20,488 bases of DNA from positions 1-20,488 of the forward strand of contig CAWFGW010000005.1 of the NCBI GenBank assembly GCA_963815495.1. Reading direction: 5' to 3'. The position numbers and the translations under genes were made by a program. Shown here one piece after another: positions 1-6,891 of the stretch; position 1 is the stretch's first letter, and each line of letters begins with the position of its first letter. Under the pieces are notes generated by a model that had not been told where the DNA came from, made no database searches, and saw only the letters and a list, made by a program, of their open reading frames with translations. The stretch comes from CAWFGW01 sp963815495. Lineage in GTDB: Bacteria > Bacteroidota > Bacteroidia > Cytophagales > JAAEPT01.

Positions 1-19
1 TTTGTTATAAGGAGTGAAA

Positions 20-1300
20 ATGAACAAGATTAAAGAACTACATCAGCATTTTTTAAATTCTACTGGAGTATGTATTGATACTCGTAAAATAGCACAAGGA
101 GTTATTTTTTTTGCACTTAAAGGTAACTCTTTTGACGGGAATGCTTTTGCATTACAAGCACTTCAAGAAGGCGCATTACTTTCTGTTGTAGATGATAAAA
201 ACATTGAAAACGATAATGTTTTTTTAGTAGATGATGTTTTAACTGCTTTGCAAGATTTAGCGAGATATCATAGAAACACTTTTAACATACCCGTGATTGG
301 TTTAACAGGATCGAATGGTAAGACGACAACCAAGGAATTATTAGCAAAAGTCTTACAGAAAAAATATCAAGTCACATCAACGGTAGGTAATTATAATAAT
401 CACATTGGTGTTCCTTTAACTTTACTCGATTTAACAACTAATACAGAAATTGCAATTGTGGAAATGGGTGCAAATCATGTGGGAGAAATTGCTTTTTTGT
501 GCGAGATTGCACAACCAACTCATGGATTAATCACAAATATAGGCAAAGCACACTTAGAGGGCTTTGGAGGTATAGAAGGAATTAAAAAAGGTAAAGGGGA
601 ACTGTATGATTTTTTGCGGATAAATAATGGAGTAACTTTTATAAACTATAACAGTCAGATTTTAAGAAATATGGCACAAGGAGTGAATAATGTTGTGCCG
701 TATTTGAACAACAATAAATATAGATTAATAACAGCTCCTAAAAATGATAAAATCATAATAGAACAAGATAATGGAAATAAAATTTTGACCAATTTAGTGG
801 GAGAATATAATTTTGATAATATTGTTGCTGCAATGTGTGTTGGTGAATACTTTGGAGTTCAAGAAAGTTTGATTAATGCGGCAATTGCTGAATACAGTCC
901 AAATAACAATAGGTCACAAATAATAGAAACAGAGGGAAATAAAATTCTATTAGACGCTTATAACGCCAACCCCACTTCGATGGCATCTGCTTTAAAGAGT
1001 TTTTCAGCAGGAAATAAATCAAACAAAATTGTTGTATTGGGAGATATGTTTGAATTAGGAGAATATTCAAAAGAGGAACATAAAAAAGTGTTAGAGTTAA
1101 TATTAAAGTTAGGGTTTAAAGAGGTTTTATTGTGTGGGAAAGAGTTTCATCAAGTTAAGAATGGATATCCTAATTTTAGGTTTTTTTCGACAAAGCTAGA
1201 ACTGGAAACTTATATACAACAGTCATCAGTAAATGGGAAGCATATATTAATCAAAGGATCTAGAGGGATTGGGTTAGAAACTATTTTACCTCTTTTATAA
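20..1300 (+). CDS. murF: UDP-N-acetylmuramoyl-tripeptide--D-alanyl-D-alanine ligase (MurF)
   Basis: This cytoplasmic Mur ligase adds the D-Ala-D-Ala dipeptide to UDP-MurNAc-tripeptide using ATP, the last soluble step of peptidoglycan precursor synthesis. Visible in the sequence are the ATP-binding loop GLTGSNGKTTTKE near residues 94-106, the central-domain segment NYNNHIGVPLTLL, the EMGANHVGEI segment, and the C-terminal MurF signature DAYNANPTSM. About 426 residues is normal for MurF. An in-frame GTG lies at 14, but AAGGAG at 9-14 overlaps it and sits 5 nt before the ATG at 20, so the ATG is preferred. The 3' end overlaps the stop codon of the opposite-strand HAD gene by 6 nt, leaving no room for a separate terminator. 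The family call is very secure. Confidence 0.97.
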   Translation: MNKIKELHQHFLNSTGVCIDTRKIAQGVIFFALKGNSFDGNAFALQALQEGALLSVVDDKNIENDNVFLVDDVLTALQDLARYHRNTFNIPVIGLTGSNGKTTTKELLAKVLQKKYQVTSTVGNYNNHIGVPLTLLDLTTNTEIAIVEMGANHVGEIAFLCEIAQPTHGLITNIGKAHLEGFGGIEGIKKGKGELYDFLRINNGVTFINYNSQILRNMAQGVNNVVPYLNNNKYRLITAPKNDKIIIEQDNGNKILTNLVGEYNFDNIVAAMCVGEYFGVQESLINAAIAEYSPNNNRSQIIETEGNKILLDAYNANPTSMASALKSFSAGNKSNKIVVLGDMFELGEYSKEEHKKVLELILKLGFKEVLLCGKEFHQVKNGYPNFRFFSTKLELETYIQQSSVNGKHILIKGSRGIGLETILPLL

Positions 1301-1993
1301 TATATTTTTCAATTCTAATAATGCATTGATTTCATAGGTAGGTTTGTGGCGATGTGTTTTTCTTGTTTGATTTAAAAACACCTGATTCATACCAATGCTT
1401 TTTGCTCCTCGAATATCTGTAATCAAGTTGTCACCAATCATTATACTTTCTTTATAACTTGCTTTAGCTTGTTTAAGTGAGTGGGTAAACATTTTTTTAC
1501 TTGGTTTAGTAAACCCAGAGCATTCAGAAGTTGTAACAGTTTTGAAAAACATATCTAATTTACTTGCTTTTATTTTACGTATTTGGGTATCATAAAATCC
1601 ATTGGTGATAATATGTAAATCATATTTTTGAAACAGATATTGTAAAATTTCTAAACTACCTTCTATTAAAGCAGACTTATCAGGGCAAGTGGCAAGATAG
1701 GTTATGTCAATTTCTGAAGCTAAACAACTATTATAATATGAAAAAGTTTCAAACAATTGATGAAACCGCATTTTTCGAATGTCGTCTTTAGTGATTTTAC
1801 CTAAATTGTACAGATGCCATAGTTGCGCATTAATTTCAGAATATCTATTGATGAAGTCTTCTTGATTACATTTTAGTTTATCTTTTAAAGAATAATATTC
1901 GAATAAGTAGATAAGAGTTTCGCTAGAGTTTTTGTTAAAATCCCATAAAGTATGATCCAAGTCAAAAAATATGTGTTTATACTTATGGTTCAT
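1295..1993 (-). CDS. YjjG-like HAD-family pyrimidine nucleotidase/phosphatase
   Basis: This is a haloacid-dehalogenase-type phosphatase of the YjjG (noncanonical pyrimidine nucleotidase) kind. Motif I is FFDLDHTLWDF, giving the nucleophile D11 and the acid/base D13. Motif II lies in HIITNGFYD, the motif III lysine in GFTKPSKKMF, and motif IV in MIGDNLITDIRGAKSIG. The alpha-helical cap between motifs I and II and the 232-residue length both fit that subfamily. Family members remove phosphate from dUMP, dTMP or modified pyrimidine nucleotides; the substrate here is inferred, not shown. The ATG overlaps the TGA of the upstream ArsR-type gene (ATGA), so the two are probably translationally coupled. 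The 3' end overlaps the end of murF on the opposite strand. Confidence 0.88.
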   Translation of the reverse strand: MNHKYKHIFFDLDHTLWDFNKNSSETLIYLFEYYSLKDKLKCNQEDFINRYSEINAQLWHLYNLGKITKDDIRKMRFHQLFETFSYYNSCLASEIDITYLATCPDKSALIEGSLEILQYLFQKYDLHIITNGFYDTQIRKIKASKLDMFFKTVTTSECSGFTKPSKKMFTHSLKQAKASYKESIMIGDNLITDIRGAKSIGMNQVFLNQTRKTHRHKPTYEINALLELKNIL

Positions 1994-2388
1994 AATTCCG
2001 GGAGGTTGTATCTTTTCTGAATAGTATGGAGCTTGCGAATTGCTAAAGCATTGTTGGCGTATAATGTTTCATAATTCTGTTGATCTTTCGTTAATAATGG
2101 GTCTTTCTCAATAAATGAATAAACTTGGGCAATAATGCCTGAAAACTCTTCTTTTAAAAAATAATATACCCATTGATCTTCTTTTGTGAAACTTAATAAT
2201 CCGGCATTTTTTAAGTATAATAGGTGTCTTGAAGTTTTAGATTGTGAGAAATTTAAAATTTGTTCTAAATCTGAAATGCACATTTGTTCATTCTTATAGA
2301 TTAAGTACAAAATCCGAATTCTCGATTCTTCACTTAAAGCTTTAAAAATATTGGTGCCGAATGTTACTGAAAAGCTTTTTAATTTCAT
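1990..2388 (-). CDS. ArsR-family winged-helix transcriptional regulator
   Basis: This is a small (132 aa) DNA-binding repressor-type protein. The ArsR/SmtB winged helix is clear: FKALSEESRIRILYLI opens the domain, CISDLEQIL followed by SQSKTSRHLLYLKNAGLL forms the helix-turn-helix and recognition helix (about residues 37-64), and the wing is around DQWVYYFLKE. In classical arsenic sensors the alpha-3 motif is LCVCDL. Here it reads MCISDL, so C37 remains but the second cysteine is S39, and an arsenic or antimony sensor of that type is unlikely. No alternative metal site is obvious. The gene starts a two-gene unit with the HAD phosphatase (4-nt overlap) and has a candidate operator just upstream (2392-2418), suggesting autoregulation. 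The ligand is unknown. Confidence 0.9.
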   Translation of the reverse strand: MKLKSFSVTFGTNIFKALSEESRIRILYLIYKNEQMCISDLEQILNFSQSKTSRHLLYLKNAGLLSFTKEDQWVYYFLKEEFSGIIAQVYSFIEKDPLLTKDQQNYETLYANNALAIRKLHTIQKRYNLPEL

Positions 2389-2391
2389 GTT

Positions 2392-2418
2392 ATTATCAAT
2401 ACATGTTGTATGGTAAAT
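2392..2418. promoter_or_regulatory. Candidate ArsR-type operator (12-3-12 inverted repeat)
   Basis: An inverted repeat lies immediately upstream of the ArsR-type gene start (2388). Its core is ATACA-TGT-TGTAT at 2399-2411. Extending both sides gives two 12-nt arms (2392-2403 and 2407-2418) that match at 9 of 12 positions. ArsR/SmtB regulators commonly bind imperfect palindromes that overlap their own promoter, so position and form fit autoregulation. Binding is inferred; no -7 TAnnTTTG box was found beside it. Confidence 0.45.
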
Positions 2419-2481
2419 TAAACATAAATTAATTCTAGTGAATAAAATAAATTAATAAAGGAAACGTTAACGATTGGGTTT

Positions 2482-3135
2482 ATGAGAATAGCGATTTTAA
2501 TTCTAGTTGTATTTATATCCTTAAAAAATACTTTTGGACAAGGTGAAAATAGACCTGTTCAATTGAGTGGCTTAGTAGTGGAAGGAGATAGTCTCTTGTC
2601 AATACCTGGAGCTTACGTTTTTGTACCTGAAACAGGCAGGGGCACAAGCTCTAATTTATTAGGTTACTTTTCATTTCCAGTTTTGCCAGGAGATAGTGTT
2701 GTTGTAGCTGCTGTTGGCTTTAAAAAAGAATCTTTTATAGTACCCTCTGATTCCGAGTCTGTGTCAATGGTTATTCATCTGGTCGGGGATACGATGCTTT
2801 TGCCTTTAGTTGAAATTTCAGCATTCCCTATTGAAAGCGTTTTTAAAGAAGCGTTTATGACTATGACGTTGCCAGATGAAGGTAGAGAAAACATGAACAG
2901 AAATTTAAATGATCAAATATTATCACGCCTGTTAGAAAGCTCAACAATGGACGGTAGCCTAAACCATAAGTATTATATGCAAAAACAAATTACTGCAATG
3001 CAGACACATTATTTAATAAGAACCAACCCATTTTTAGACCCTTTTTCATGGGCTAGGTTCTTTAAATCTTTAAGTAAAGAAAAAGAAAGAAAAGAAGAAG
3101 AAAGAAAACGTATGCTAGAAGCTGCTCCCTATTGA
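2482..3135 (+). CDS. Secreted carboxypeptidase-regulatory-like domain protein
   Basis: This is a 217-residue exported protein of unknown function. Residues 1-20 form a typical signal peptide (hydrophobic ILILVVFISL, cleavage likely near TFGQ). Residues about 27-105 form a beta-sandwich of the CarboxypepD_reg type: GLVVEGDSLLSIPGAYVFV, then GTSSNLLGYFSF and GDSVVVAAVGF, the usual pattern of these domains in Bacteroidota envelope proteins. The C-terminal 100 residues have no recognised domain and end in a strongly charged Lys/Glu/Arg helix. There is no TonB-dependent barrel, so it is not a truncated SusC by size alone. It is divergent from the ArsR-type gene, and a separate promoter follows it. 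A periplasmic location is most likely. Confidence 0.75.
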   Translation: MRIAILILVVFISLKNTFGQGENRPVQLSGLVVEGDSLLSIPGAYVFVPETGRGTSSNLLGYFSFPVLPGDSVVVAAVGFKKESFIVPSDSESVSMVIHLVGDTMLLPLVEISAFPIESVFKEAFMTMTLPDEGRENMNRNLNDQILSRLLESSTMDGSLNHKYYMQKQITAMQTHYLIRTNPFLDPFSWARFFKSLSKEKERKEEERKRMLEAAPY

Positions 3136-3144
3136 TAAAAATAA

Positions 3145-3174
3145 TTGTTAGCAGTAGATATATAACTATATTTG
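3145..3174 (+). promoter_or_regulatory. Bacteroidota-type promoter for the Wzz-like/O-antigen ligase pair
   Basis: The -33 element TTG at 3145-3147 is followed after 19 nt by the -7 element TATATTTG at 3167-3174, an exact match to TAnnTTTG. Transcription would start near 3180. This places the polysaccharide genes in their own transcription unit, separate from the secreted protein gene before them. A start near 3180 also leaves only about 15 nt before the ATG at 3195, which favours the ATG at 3216 as the initiator. Confidence 0.6.
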
Positions 3175-3215
3175 AGCATTAAAAAATATTTAAAATGATT
3201 GATAAGGAGAAGTTG

Positions 3216-4082
3216 ATGTCCCTTCAGGGGAATTCGTCTTGGTTAGATACCTTTTTAAAATACCGTAAACTTATAATCGGTGTTTTTTTGGTGACAAGTA
3301 TAATTACCATTACGGTAACTGAATTTTTAATTAAACCTGAATATGAATCAACAGCCTTAGTCTATGCTGTGCCTTCTTACGGTCCAGAATCAGTGATTCC
3401 CCCTCAACATTTTGGAAGTGATGACGATAATGAAGCATTTATTCAGATTCTTGAATCAATTGAAGTTGAGAAAGTCATTGAGAAGAAATATAATTTAATG
3501 GAACATTACCAGATAGATGTTCGATCTAAAAAGAGAGATCAAAACCTAATCAAAAAATATCAAAAAAATGTTGAGATAAAAAAAACAAATCATGGATCGA
3601 TTGAAGTTTCTGTGAGAGATGTTAAACCTGAAATAGCCGCTAACATCGCCAACGATATAGTTAAAGTAGGAGGTAGACTTTTAGAGCAAATCAAAAAAGG
3701 AAATGTAGAAATTGTTTTAAAGGATAGAGAAAGAGAATTTTTCTCTAAAAAACATGAAATTGATAGTTTAGAGACCGAGTTATCGAAAGTTAGTAAACTG
3801 ATGGATACTAAAAATCCGTATGACTTGAACAATATTAAGTTTGTAAGATTAAAAAAGGAATTTCTAAATGAAATAGGTAAGTTGTCGGACAAAAAAACAA
3901 AATATGAATTAGCACTTAATCATTTCACTGCAAGAATACCTTCATATTATCTAGTGGATAGTGCTGTTCCAACTTATCAAAAAGTTTATCCTAAAGTTTT
4001 TATTTCATTAATAGTAGTCCTTTTTCCCGTTATGTTACTATTATTTTTAGGGCTAAGTTTTTGGGACAAAATCCAAGAATAA
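3216..4082 (+). CDS. Wzz-like polysaccharide chain-length determinant protein
   Basis: This inner-membrane polysaccharide co-polymerase would control the chain length of an exported polysaccharide. It has the Wzz layout: a first transmembrane helix (KLIIGVFLVTSIITITVTEF), a long periplasmic region with coiled-coil-rich stretches (for example EREFFSKKHEIDSLETELSK), then a Pro-containing segment (VPTYQKVYPKV) leading into a second helix (VFISLIVVLFPVMLLLFLGL) and a very short tail. No Walker motif or Tyr-rich tail is present, so it is not a fused BY-kinase. The reading frame opens at an ATG at 3195, but AAGGAG at 3204-3209 sits just ahead of the ATG at 3216, so the latter is chosen (288 aa). 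The next gene begins within 10 nt and is almost certainly co-transcribed. Confidence 0.82.
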   Translation: MSLQGNSSWLDTFLKYRKLIIGVFLVTSIITITVTEFLIKPEYESTALVYAVPSYGPESVIPPQHFGSDDDNEAFIQILESIEVEKVIEKKYNLMEHYQIDVRSKKRDQNLIKKYQKNVEIKKTNHGSIEVSVRDVKPEIAANIANDIVKVGGRLLEQIKKGNVEIVLKDREREFFSKKHEIDSLETELSKVSKLMDTKNPYDLNNIKFVRLKKEFLNEIGKLSDKKTKYELALNHFTARIPSYYLVDSAVPTYQKVYPKVFISLIVVLFPVMLLLFLGLSFWDKIQE

Positions 4083-4088
4083 CTCTTG

Positions 4089-5552
4089 ATGACAAAGCTA
4101 CTAAATAAGAATTACTACCTAGTTATAGTGTTTTTTGCTATCTATGCTGGCGTATTATGTTATTCTTTTTACGATTTACCACTTGTTGTTTTTTCTATTT
4201 TATTTGGAGCTCCTTTTTTAATAGTTGGATTGATTCTTTCTATTACCAATTTCCATCTATTATTTTCAATAATGGTGTTTTCATTACCATTATCAATTAA
4301 TGAAAGAAGAATAGGGAGTGGTGGTTTTGGTATCAGTTTGCCTGGAGAATTAATCGTAGTGTTTGTGGCAGCTACAGGAATATTTTACATAATAAATAAT
4401 TATGATCGATTTAAATCAATTATGTCACACTGGTTAACTATTGTCATTTTATTACATGTAGGTTGGATGTTTATTACTTTGTTAAACAGCTCAATGTTAT
4501 TAGTATCAATAAAATTTTTTATCATAAGAGCGATATATATAATTGTGTTTTTTTTATTAGCAGTAGATTATTTCAAAACGACTAAAAACGTTCCTAAGTT
4601 TTTTTGGATTTATTTTTTAAGTATGGTTATACCTATACTATATTCAATTAATTACCATTCACATCATGATTATTCACAAGCTTTTTCCTATGAAGTAGGA
4701 GAACCCTTTTATAATGACCATACAATTTATGCTGCGTGTGTGGCAATGTTAATTCCTTTATTCACTACTATTATTTTTCATTATAACCATGAAGGAAAAA
4801 GGAAGCTCCAAGTAATTTCTGTTTTTTCGCTAACACTGTTAATGATAGCAATTCTTCTTTCTTACTCCCGAGCAGGGTGGTTGAGTATCGTTGTTGCTGC
4901 GCTTTTTTTTATAGCAATAAAGTTGAGGGTAACATTTTACCAAGCCACTTTTACTGTATTGATTATTTTCTCAGTTATTATTTTAAATGGGCAAAAAATT
5001 ATCGAAAAAGTAAAAGAAAACGATACAGAATCTAGTGAAGGTTTTTTTAATCACGCAAAATCTGTAGCAAATATCAGCACTGATAATTCCAATATTGAGC
5101 GTTTAAACCGATGGGTATGTGCGCTTCGTATGTTTGAAGATAGGCCAGTTTTTGGGTTTGGCCCAGGCACTTATCCTTTTCAATATGGTCAGTTTCAATT
5201 ATCACAAGAGATGACTTGGGTCAGTGTTCGTGATGGTTCAGTCGGTGGAGTGCATTCAGAGTACTTAAAGCCATTAGCAGAGATGGGGCTAATCGGTTTT
5301 TTATTATTCTTAACAGTGATAGTTGGAACATTAAAAATTGGACTCGACTTAATACAAGCGAATAAAAGACATAAAGATAGAAATTTGATAACAGGAATGT
5401 ATTTGGGTTTTATTACTTATCTAGTACATGGAATAGTCAACTTTTTTTTAGACACAGATAAGTCTTCTGTCCTTTTTTGGGGGATAATAGCAGCTATTGT
5501 CGCTTATGACTTAGGAAGAAGGGAAGAAGAAAAAACAAAAAAAATTAACTAA
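4089..5552 (+). CDS. O-antigen ligase/polymerase family membrane protein (Wzy_C type)
   Basis: This is a polytopic inner-membrane protein of 487 residues with about 10-12 hydrophobic helices. It belongs to the WaaL/Wzy_C superfamily, which polymerises or transfers undecaprenyl-linked glycans on the periplasmic side. Visible signatures are SYSRAGWLSIVVA near residue 258 (conserved Arg after a membrane segment), the large periplasmic loop with FGFGPGTYPF, and GGVHSEYLKPLAEMGLIGF near residue 386, where the family has its conserved His/Glu motif. Sequence alone does not separate polymerase from ligase; the neighbouring Wzz-like gene leans toward polymerase or a dedicated pair. ATG 4089 is preferred over TTG 4086. 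Its 3' end overlaps the end of hemA on the other strand by 8 nt. Confidence 0.85.
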   Translation: MTKLLNKNYYLVIVFFAIYAGVLCYSFYDLPLVVFSILFGAPFLIVGLILSITNFHLLFSIMVFSLPLSINERRIGSGGFGISLPGELIVVFVAATGIFYIINNYDRFKSIMSHWLTIVILLHVGWMFITLLNSSMLLVSIKFFIIRAIYIIVFFLLAVDYFKTTKNVPKFFWIYFLSMVIPILYSINYHSHHDYSQAFSYEVGEPFYNDHTIYAACVAMLIPLFTTIIFHYNHEGKRKLQVISVFSLTLLMIAILLSYSRAGWLSIVVAALFFIAIKLRVTFYQATFTVLIIFSVIILNGQKIIEKVKENDTESSEGFFNHAKSVANISTDNSNIERLNRWVCALRMFEDRPVFGFGPGTYPFQYGQFQLSQEMTWVSVRDGSVGGVHSEYLKPLAEMGLIGFLLFLTVIVGTLKIGLDLIQANKRHKDRNLITGMYLGFITYLVHGIVNFFLDTDKSSVLFWGIIAAIVAYDLGRREEEKTKKIN

Positions 5553-6813
5553 CTCCTTCTTCAGTAGAAAGTTTAAATAAGTCTGTTAATACGTCAATCA
5601 AGTTCTCAGCATCACCTCGTTTGCATGCTGCTTTTAATTGTAGTACAGGTAGTTTGATTATCTTTTGAGTAATGTTTTTTGTGATTAACTCAATTTTCTC
5701 TAAATCTTTAACATCAAGATTTTTTAAATGTCGGCTAATTTCTTCCTTACGGATATCCTCTAAAGCGTTTTTAAATTTTTGAATAGTTGGAGACACTTCA
5801 AACTCTCGGCTCCAATCATTAAACTCTACAATAGATTCAGCTACAATTATTTCTACTTGTGGAATGGCTTCAATCCTTTTTTCAAGTGCCTTGCTCGCTC
5901 GATTTTGAATTTCATCAATATTGTAAAGCACTACACCAATGTTTTTGTCAATATTTTCCTCTATACTTCTAGGTACCGAAATATCAATAAAGTACTTGTG
6001 GGAGTGTAAGTCAATCGTATTGATTAGTTTACTGGTAATTATTGGTGTACTGGAACTAATTGACGAAATTATGATGTCGTGATTCGAAATGAGTTGAGAT
6101 AAATCTTCCAAATCAGAATATTGAAAACCAGTTTTTTCTGCTAGTGCGATGGCTTTGTCTTTCGTACGATTGGCAATGGTTACGCTCTTTATTTCGGAGT
6201 CACGCAGGTTATCACAAATATCTACCCCCATTTCCCCAAGTCCTAACACTAAAATTTTAGGTTCACGAATGGATGCAGCTAATTGATTAATTAACTCTAC
6301 TGAGGCATAAGATACTGAAGCCGCACCATCTCTAAACGCAGTTTCTTGTACTACTCGTTTGTTAGAATAAAAGATGCTGTGTAATAAACGGTGTAGAAAT
6401 GGACCCGCCAGTTCTTTATCCGCAGTCCATTGATATGCTTTTTTAACTTGATTAATAATTTGTAAATCACCCACCACCTGAGATTCTAAACCCAGTGCTA
6501 CTCGAAATAAATGAGTGATTGTTTCGTTTTGATCACCAATAGAAATAAAATTGGCGCTAGCTATTGCTGGATTGATGCCTTTTTGAAAGCTTACTAGCTT
6601 GATAAGTTCGAGATCTAAGTTTTCAGATGAGGAATAATAAATTTCAGTCCGGTTACAGGTAGATAGAATAAATAATTCTGTTGGGTTTAGTATTTCCTTA
6701 GCACGAACCAAGAAGTTGAGGCACTGTTCTTCACTCAAGGCAATTTGCTCACGAATATCGATAGCGGCATGTTTGTAGTTAAGTGTTAATCCTCTAAATG
6801 TACCTGTTACCAT
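5545..6813 (-). CDS. hemA: Glutamyl-tRNA reductase (HemA)
   Basis: This cytoplasmic enzyme reduces glutamyl-tRNA(Glu) to glutamate-1-semialdehyde with NADPH, the first committed step of tetrapyrrole (heme) synthesis by the C5 route. The catalytic cysteine is in LSTCNRTEIYY (C53). HLFRVALGLESQVVGDLQI (about 101-119) is the conserved catalytic-domain segment, with GDLQ where many homologues have GEPQ. GLGEMG (191-196) is the NADPH-binding loop, and the C-terminal helical dimerisation domain is present. The length of 422 residues is normal. No other hem gene is in the window, so hemA stands alone here, divergent from a histidine kinase gene across a 73-bp gap. Confidence 0.97.
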   Translation of the reverse strand: MVTGTFRGLTLNYKHAAIDIREQIALSEEQCLNFLVRAKEILNPTELFILSTCNRTEIYYSSSENLDLELIKLVSFQKGINPAIASANFISIGDQNETITHLFRVALGLESQVVGDLQIINQVKKAYQWTADKELAGPFLHRLLHSIFYSNKRVVQETAFRDGAASVSYASVELINQLAASIREPKILVLGLGEMGVDICDNLRDSEIKSVTIANRTKDKAIALAEKTGFQYSDLEDLSQLISNHDIIISSISSSTPIITSKLINTIDLHSHKYFIDISVPRSIEENIDKNIGVVLYNIDEIQNRASKALEKRIEAIPQVEIIVAESIVEFNDWSREFEVSPTIQKFKNALEDIRKEEISRHLKNLDVKDLEKIELITKNITQKIIKLPVLQLKAACKRGDAENLIDVLTDLFKLSTEEGVS

Positions 6814-6881
6814 TGAAATTAATTAGTTTGTAAAAATAGCTTCAAATCGTTAAAATTTAAAGCTTTATATTTAAAAAAACG

Positions 6882-6891
6882 TTCACGTGAA
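6882..6891. promoter_or_regulatory. Perfect 10-nt palindrome over the kinase start codon
   Basis: TTCACGTGAA is self-complementary over all 10 bases and contains the GTG start codon (6887) of the histidine kinase gene. It lies in the 73-bp divergent region shared with hemA. A bound protein there could block kinase expression. No identified regulator is linked to it, and a 10-mer palindrome can arise by chance. Confidence 0.25.

Noticed and set aside
2482..3135. Truncated SusC/TonB-dependent receptor
   Set aside because: Only the regulatory-like domain is present and the gene has its own signal peptide and complete end; no barrel or plug remnants follow.
4545..4912. Two runs of eight T in the O-antigen ligase-like gene, as phase-variation sites
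   Set aside because: Similar T-runs occur in housekeeping genes here (for example murF near 107), so they fit AT-rich composition.
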